From contig JAHHIJ010000001.1 of the NCBI GenBank assembly GCA_019358985.1, forward strand, positions 233,270 to 297,269: DNA of 64,000 bases. The letters are read 5' to 3'. The notes under the pieces are model-generated. The model was not told where the DNA came from. It worked only from the letters and a program-made list of their open reading frames with translations, and ran no database searches. Positions 59,935-64,000 of the stretch are shown one piece after another. Every line of letters starts with the position of its first letter. Positions within the stretch are counted from its first letter, which is position 1. The translations under genes and the position numbers were made by a program. The DNA is from Tolypothrix brevis GSE-NOS-MK-07-07A (GTDB lineage: Bacteria > Cyanobacteriota > Cyanobacteriia > Cyanobacteriales > Nostocaceae).

Positions 59935-60145
59935 AGCGCGATCGCATAAATCCCAAAACAACCAAAATGCGATCGCACCACCCTAACATCATAAATGCGA
60001 TCGCACTTGTACAACATCACAAATGCGATCGCACTTCCCTAACATCATAAATGCGATCGCACTCTCTCACAAACCCAACAAACGCGATCGCAATCCCCAA
60101 AACCAAACGCGATCACACTCTTCAAAAACCAAAACGCGATCGCTG
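59935..60145. repeat. HIP1-centred repeat cluster 6
   Basis: GCGATCGCA units every 25-45 bp with CACTTCCCTAACATCA-type spacers, without mini-hairpin inserts. Last repeat cluster before the AAA operon region. Confidence 0.8.
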
Positions 60146-60206
60146 TATAACTTTAGATATGCTGAAACCAGAATCAACTAGCCGATAATATCTGAATGCA
60201 AAATAT

Positions 60207-60695
60207 TTATTTCGCCTGATTACTATCAATATTTATTTCATCTTTCATCAATTCTGAAGCTAATTTAGTTGGAATTCGTAGGTTAAGAACAATTACTAAT
60301 TGATTGTGTTCAATATTGATATTTGTAATATTAACTACACTATTTTCTGGTAACAAATCCATTCCCTGCGCCTTTACAGAAGACAAACTTTTATAACCAG
60401 CCTCCTCCAACCACTCAGAAATATTTCGCCAATTTTCCACCTTCCCATTACCCTTATCCACCAAACCCTTAACGTATTTATACACAGTTGCACAAAGGTC
60501 AGTTTCCACCCCCTTCGCATTTTTACCCAGCTTTTCCGCAATTTCCCCAGGGCTATGACCACAAAGCAAACCCCGTAAATGAAGCTTTTCTACTGGTGTC
60601 AAGCGCTTTCCCTTGGCAGACGCTAAGTCAGTATATAAAGTCTCTAAATCCCAGTGATTCGCTGCTTGGGTAAAATACTCATCAGTAGTTGCCAT
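60207..60695 (-). CDS. HTH protein of cyanobacterial conflict systems
   Basis: 162 aa from MATTDEYFTQAANHWDLETL. LTPVEKLHLRGLLCGHSPGE and IAEKLGKNAKGVETDLCATV form a helix-turn-helix found at the N-terminus of many cyanobacterial effector or STAND-type proteins, here standing alone. The C-terminal 60 residues (SVVNITNINIEHNQLVIVLN) look beta-rich. ATG 60695 has GAGGATAAT upstream. It is divergent from the AAA+ operon at 61029, so it may regulate or partner it. Confidence 0.65.
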   Translation of the reverse strand: MATTDEYFTQAANHWDLETLYTDLASAKGKRLTPVEKLHLRGLLCGHSPGEIAEKLGKNAKGVETDLCATVYKYVKGLVDKGNGKVENWRNISEWLEEAGYKSLSSVKAQGMDLLPENSVVNITNINIEHNQLVIVLNLRIPTKLASELMKDEINIDSNQAK

Positions 60696-60719
60696 CAGTA
60701 TTATCCTCACTAATTACTG

Positions 60720-61028
60720 ATATAATTCTAACTAAAGTCCTGATATTTATCAGCATATAATTAGCTTTTTGCTGGTATATACTGGCATTAGCTAGATAAA
60801 TACTACGGTATTTTAAGTATCCATACGGGTGTTGGTTAGGAAGAGATAGTCGGGAAGTTGATTGGTAGTCTATCAGCCTGTGCATCGGACGTGGATTGAG
60901 GTTTTGAACATATAGTTTTGTCGTTTACGCTTCGTTGTCTTGTAGCAATTGAGTTACAGTTGCTATGTTCATATTTCTTAAGAATTAGGGCATGTACAAT
61001 CCGATAATTTCTACTCAATGGTAAGTTT
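60720..61028. other. Regulatory spacer between the HTH gene and AAA+ operon
   Basis: AT-rich, with runs such as AGCATATAATTAGC and TTGCTGGTATATACTGGC. No HIP1 site and no repeat of the window's families. Divergent promoters are expected here. Confidence 0.45.
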
Positions 61029-61922
61029 ATGAAGTATGAGATTGTAAAAGATTCAACTACATCAGCAAAAAAAGGTAATCCTGACGCTCTCGTTGAAGAC
61101 CCGAAATGGACTTTAGAGGAAATAGCCCTTTCCCAAGATACGGTTCAACAAATTGAAGAGATGGTGGTCTATATTCAGAAGAGAGACAAGCTTTTGTACG
61201 ATTGGCAGTTTAATCGCTTTTTAAAGGCGGGCAAGGGTTTAAGTGTCAATTTTTTTGGACTGCCTGGTACTGGCAAAAGCATTACCGCAGAGGCAATCGC
61301 CAAAAATCTAGGAATGTCGATCATTAGGGCAAACTATGGAGAACTTGAATCTTCTTTGTTTGGTGGTACATCTGAAAATTTAGCGAATGTATTTAAACTG
61401 GCGGAAGATACCAAAAGCTTGCTCTTCTTTGATGAAGCTGATGCTGTGCTTAGTAGAAGAATATCTAGCCTGTCTCAAGCTGCTGATCATGGTGTCAATT
61501 CTGCAAAAAGTACGCTTCTCACATTGCTAGATAAATTTAATGGAATCGTTGTTTTTGCAACAAATCTATTCGACAACTATGATGAAGCATTTCTCAGGAG
61601 AATCATCTTTAATGTAGAATTCCTACCTCCAGATCACACCATGAGAATTCAATTGTGGAAATTTCATTTAGCTGAATCTGTTCCAAGAAACGTAAGTTAT
61701 GAAGCCCTTGCATCTATTAGTGATGGTTTGTGTGGAGGAGACATAAGGAATATCACTATTAAGTTAGGTTTAAGGCTTTTGACTGAAAAAATTAACACTA
61801 TTGATGAGTCTGTGGTGAAAGAATTAATTGAAAACTATAAGGAGGTAAAAACAAGACAAAAGGTTTACAGAATTCCGAAGCATTTAGAAGAAATTTCAAC
61901 AACACTATCACAGGAGAATTAA
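61029..61922 (+). CDS. AAA+ ATPase of an uncharacterised three-gene operon
   Basis: 297 aa. A 60-residue N-terminus (LSQDTVQQIEEMVVYIQKRD) is followed by one AAA+ module: Walker A GLPGTGKS (77-84), GGTSENLANVFKLA, Walker B LLFFDEAD (131-138), sensor 1 FATN (about 176-179), Arg finger in LRRI (190-191) and GGDIRN (sensor 2 region). All ATPase residues are kept. It resembles Cdc48/FtsH-type remodelling ATPases without a protease domain. The following two genes are 4 and 2 bp away, so it is one operon. Confidence 0.83.
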   Translation: MKYEIVKDSTTSAKKGNPDALVEDPKWTLEEIALSQDTVQQIEEMVVYIQKRDKLLYDWQFNRFLKAGKGLSVNFFGLPGTGKSITAEAIAKNLGMSIIRANYGELESSLFGGTSENLANVFKLAEDTKSLLFFDEADAVLSRRISSLSQAADHGVNSAKSTLLTLLDKFNGIVVFATNLFDNYDEAFLRRIIFNVEFLPPDHTMRIQLWKFHLAESVPRNVSYEALASISDGLCGGDIRNITIKLGLRLLTEKINTIDESVVKELIENYKEVKTRQKVYRIPKHLEEISTTLSQEN

Positions 61923-61926
61923 TTTC

Positions 61927-62283
61927 ATGATTGATCCAATCAGCTTAACGCTAATATTTTTTGCTGGAGCGGTAGCAGGTGCGGCGGTTGCCAGTTTTTG
62001 GGAGGAGATCAAAGCTTGGGCTGTCCCAGCGATCGGGTACATAATTGACACAATAGACTGGGCGGTGGAAGTTACATCGGATGCTTACGTCTATGTCCTT
62101 AAACAGGGAACACGTATCTACAAACGTTCTGAAGTCTTTGTAAGAAATGTGATAACTGGCGGTACTCGAGCTGAGTATCGACAAGAAGAAATTTCTCAAT
62201 ATGATATGCCTGACGAAGCAAGAGCAGAACTGGATCACAAACAAAAAAAGTTGGCTGCACAATACAGTATCTCTAAGAGCTAA
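61927..62283 (+). CDS. Membrane-anchored small protein of the AAA+ operon
   Basis: 118 aa. ISLTLIFFAGAVAGAAVASF is a Gly/Ala-zipper-type transmembrane helix, then an amphipathic Trp/Tyr-rich region (EEIKAWAVPAIGYIIDTIDW) and a charged C-terminus (EARAELDHKQKKLAAQY). No family recognised. RBS CAGGAGAATTA lies before ATG. The hydrophobic-amphipathic layout fits a membrane effector or a substrate anchor; this is inference. Confidence 0.65.
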   Translation: MIDPISLTLIFFAGAVAGAAVASFWEEIKAWAVPAIGYIIDTIDWAVEVTSDAYVYVLKQGTRIYKRSEVFVRNVITGGTRAEYRQEEISQYDMPDEARAELDHKQKKLAAQYSISKS

Positions 62284-62285
62284 TT

Positions 62286-62684
62286 ATGAAAAACGAAGAA
62301 AGTCTCAATGCCAAATTCGGCAGGCTGTCTAAAACTATTACTAGTATTCCAAACAAATTCTCTGAAGCAATTCAAGAGGGACTGCAACAAGATTATAGGC
62401 AACTTACTTGTGTGCAACAAGGATTATTAAACTTTGATCTCATCGAACAAGATATTGCCGAGATGCATAAAAGCCTGAAAAAAAGTGGTGACACAGTACT
62501 CGCTAGTCGAATCGTTATTGATAACAGAAAAGATTTTATCGAAATTATGACGTATGTCAAACGGGAGGAGAAAACATTTTCCGTTAGTGCCAAGTCCGCA
62601 GTGAAACGTGTAACTAATATTCCTTCCGATATACTGGAGGAACTAAAAAGCAAAGGCAGGGTTGAACTTAGCTTCAACGATTAA
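62286..62684 (+). CDS. Unknown third protein of the AAA+ operon
   Basis: 132 aa, helical at the N-terminus (IPNKFSEAIQEGLQQDYRQL), with a C-terminal part EKTFSVSAKSAVKRVTNIPS and DILEELKSKGRVELSFND. No family recognised. Start 2 bp after the previous stop, so translationally linked. It could be a regulator or specificity component. Confidence 0.65.
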   Translation: MKNEESLNAKFGRLSKTITSIPNKFSEAIQEGLQQDYRQLTCVQQGLLNFDLIEQDIAEMHKSLKKSGDTVLASRIVIDNRKDFIEIMTYVKREEKTFSVSAKSAVKRVTNIPSDILEELKSKGRVELSFND

Positions 62685-62918
62685 ACCCAGATAAAACCGT
62701 TTTCAAAAATTCATAGAGGTTTAGTAGGTAGGTACAATTACAGCAGTTTTAAGGCATCTGATAAGCGCAATCAGACTTAACCTGAAGGATAGTGGTTTGA
62801 CAACTCAACTTTACTGGTTTGTAGTAAGGAATCAGCGTCCTTATTATGAAGACGCGCATTCGTCACCACAAACGTAAAGTAAATATTTCCACATATCTTT
62901 AACTATTCACTTTCCCAC
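62685..62918. other. Spacer after the AAA+ operon
   Basis: It contains a TAAGGAATCAGCGTCCTTA hairpin near 62826 and other interspersed palindrome remnants. No gene. Confidence 0.5.
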
Positions 62919-62949
62919 AACCCCGACAATTTCTGTCAGTCGGGGTTTT
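62919..62949 (+). terminator. Intrinsic terminator
   Basis: Stem AACCCCGAC (62919-62927) with GTCGGGGTT (62939-62947), then TTTT. Probably ends the AAA+ operon transcript, about 235 bp after its last stop. Confidence 0.7.
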
Positions 62950-63398
62950 AATTTATCCTAAATATTGATTTTTTGACAAATCACTACTGTCATAAGAATA
63001 ATGACTCAGATTAAGTAGGTGGGCGTTAAAAAACATAACTATATTTTGTCATTGCAAGGAGGCACGACGTTCGCGCAGCGTGTCGCAGACAAGCAATTCG
63101 CTTGCGGTTTTGAGTGTTTTACATTTCGTTACATAGTTAGGTTTATTTGTACTCACCTACTTACGGCGTATTTAATCTAATTTTTAAAGCAGTACCCAGA
63201 TGCGAAACGTCGGCGAATTGAAATTCAATTTACTCAACTGGGTAAAGAAAAAAATAGTTAATTTACTGATGTAGCAGCAAATTCTCTAAAGGCGATCGCA
63301 CTGTTTATATCAGTTTAAAGGAAGCAGACAATCAATGTTTTACCAACTTAGATAAATTCCTGCGTTGGTTTTGTGTAACTGTTAGTCGTAAATTAAAG
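62950..63398. other. Spacer with decayed coding DNA
   Basis: GGAGGCACGACGTTCGCGCAGC and a palindrome CAAGCAATTCGCTTGCG lie at about 63057-63110. At about 63190-63260 a short frame AVPRCETSAN-like is not convincing. HIP1 site at 63291. Confidence 0.4.
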
Positions 63399-63680
63399 TT
63401 GGAAAATCGGTTAGATGAATATTGGGAAGATGATATTAGTTGTAATCTGCGTGCAGGTACATCATACGGCATAGTTGGCGTGTGCGATCGCGATTGTCGA
63501 GATTTAGATATTGCACTTTACGATAGTCGTGGAAACCGTATCGCTTCCGATTTGCAAGATGATGATATTCCTGCCATCACCATAAATCCTTCTCGTAGTG
63601 GAACCTATCAAGTCAAAGTTGATATGGCTAGTTGCGATACCAGGAATTGTTACTACGGTATTGGTGTATTTGGTAAATAA
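63399..63680 (+). pseudogene. C-terminal part of a secreted cyanobacterial protein
   Basis: The 93-codon frame from a TTG has NLRAGTSYGIVGVCDRDCRD then LDIALYDSRGNRI and TINPSRSGTYQVKVDMASCD, ending YYGIGVFGK. This looks like the last two thirds of a beta-sandwich secreted protein with paired Cys (CDRDC and CDTRNC). The signal peptide and N-terminal third are absent upstream. Truncated, or a partial copy. Confidence 0.55.
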
Positions 63681-63691
63681 AAGTAAATTAT

Positions 63692-63868
63692 AGGACTTAC
63701 GCATTGACAAAAAAGCCAAAATGACAGGTATAGTTTTCCAGGCTTCTAGCTAGATTTTTCAATTGATTGTTGGCGTAAGCCAACAATCATAAGTGACATT
63801 CAAACGCCTGGAACAACGTATTTACCTTAATACACAAGATGGTCGTTTTGAGAGCGTGCGTAAGTCCT
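63692..63868. mobile_element. AGGACTTACGCA-ended MITE, 177 bp
   Basis: Left end AGGACTTACGCATTGACAAA, right end GAGCGTGCGTAAGTCCT. It has a nested inverted repeat CCAGGC...GCCTGG and a small hairpin TTGTTGGCGTAAGCCAACAA. It shares both ends with the 74-bp copy at 241-314. Confidence 0.75.
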
Positions 63869-63876
63869 AGTCCATT

Positions 63877-64000
63877 GTAAAGACGTTCCGGCGGAACGTC
63901 TCTACGATGTTTGCTATGATATTCTAGCCCGCGTTCGGCTTTGCCGTTGCCGAAGGCTAGGCGGGCTTCGTTTGTATAGCCTGTAAGTATATTCAATGTC
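63877..64000. repeat. Palindromes at the right edge
   Basis: GTAAAGACGTTCCGGCGGAA plus complement at 63877-63905, and CTAGCCCGCGTTCGGCTTTG with GCCGAAGGCTAGGCGGGC at about 63927-63967. No gene. Confidence 0.6.

Noticed and set aside
1..64000. tRNA or rRNA genes
   Set aside because: I scanned for T-loop (GGTTCRANTCC) and rRNA-like stretches and saw none; a tRNAscan run would be decisive.

Overview
The window is a stretch of chromosome from a filamentous, probably heterocyst-forming cyanobacterium (Nostocales). The evidence is many HIP1 octamers (GCGATCGC), an allophycocyanin core gene (apcF), CP12, the glutamine synthetase inactivating factor gifA beside glnA, an xisH-xisI pair, a terminal-oxidase cluster of the CuA-less cox3/ARTO type, and a small secreted protein carrying the heterocyst-inhibitor pentapeptide RGSGR (PatX). 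There are no rRNA genes and I recognised no tRNA gene or CRISPR array.

Layout. 1-2.3 kb: decayed toxin-antitoxin (TA) remnants, MITE-like palindromes and xisHI, which sits between two copies of the 3' end of the adjacent EF-G-like gene. 2.4-16.6 kb: housekeeping and accessory genes (EF-G-like, TPR, PsiE, DUF1499, mercuric-reductase-like flavoprotein, ClC transporter with CBS and Usp domains, PmbA/TldE, Tab2/Atab2, a methyltransferase) with many repeats between them. 17.4-22.2 kb: a cox3/ARTO-like cluster of two DUF2231 membrane proteins and oxidase subunits II, I and III. 22.4-27 kb: coaBC, a DUF2555 protein, an esterase and purH. 27.3-28.3 kb: four tandem 171-bp units, each with a promoter, a short RNA of about 70 nt and an intrinsic terminator. 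28.5-35.7 kb: FAD oxidoreductase, patX, ferritin-like protein, gifA with an NtcA site, glnA, apcF, DUF29. 35.8-49.1 kb: an IS605/IS1341-type tnpB element against tlyA, cp12, a GTPase, the mntC/mntAB manganese (or zinc) transporter, an ABC-exporter pseudogene, a band-7 protein and an ABC-F ATPase. 49.7-54.4 kb: Uma2, a CHAT-CHASE2 protein and DUF928.

54.5-60.1 kb is an island of small TA modules (HicB-like, VapBC-like pairs, DUF433-DUF5615, a BrnA-like remnant, Phd/VapC). Every spacer holds arrays of HIP1-centred repeats, several with a 24-bp double mini-hairpin inserted into the octamer. 60.2-62.7 kb carries a cyanobacterial conflict-system-type HTH protein divergent from a tight three-gene operon (AAA+ ATPase, membrane-anchored small protein, unknown protein). 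That operon has no HIP1 sites and is my best candidate for an undescribed system.

Themes. Several features belong to nitrogen control and heterocyst biology (gifA/glnA with NtcA sites, patX with a TCCGGA motif, the cox3-like cluster). The short-RNA array carries GUGUGAGGAG, a perfect complement of the CUCCUCACAC core of the cyanobacterial RNA Yfr1, so the array may act as a Yfr1 sponge (inference). Mobile palindromes are very active here: one 92-bp copy has inserted cleanly in the RNA array with an AAA target duplication, and others lie inside coding sequences (TPR protein, DUF928 protein). Two separate TA loci have collapsed into antitoxin-N-terminus/PIN-toxin-C-terminus remnants.
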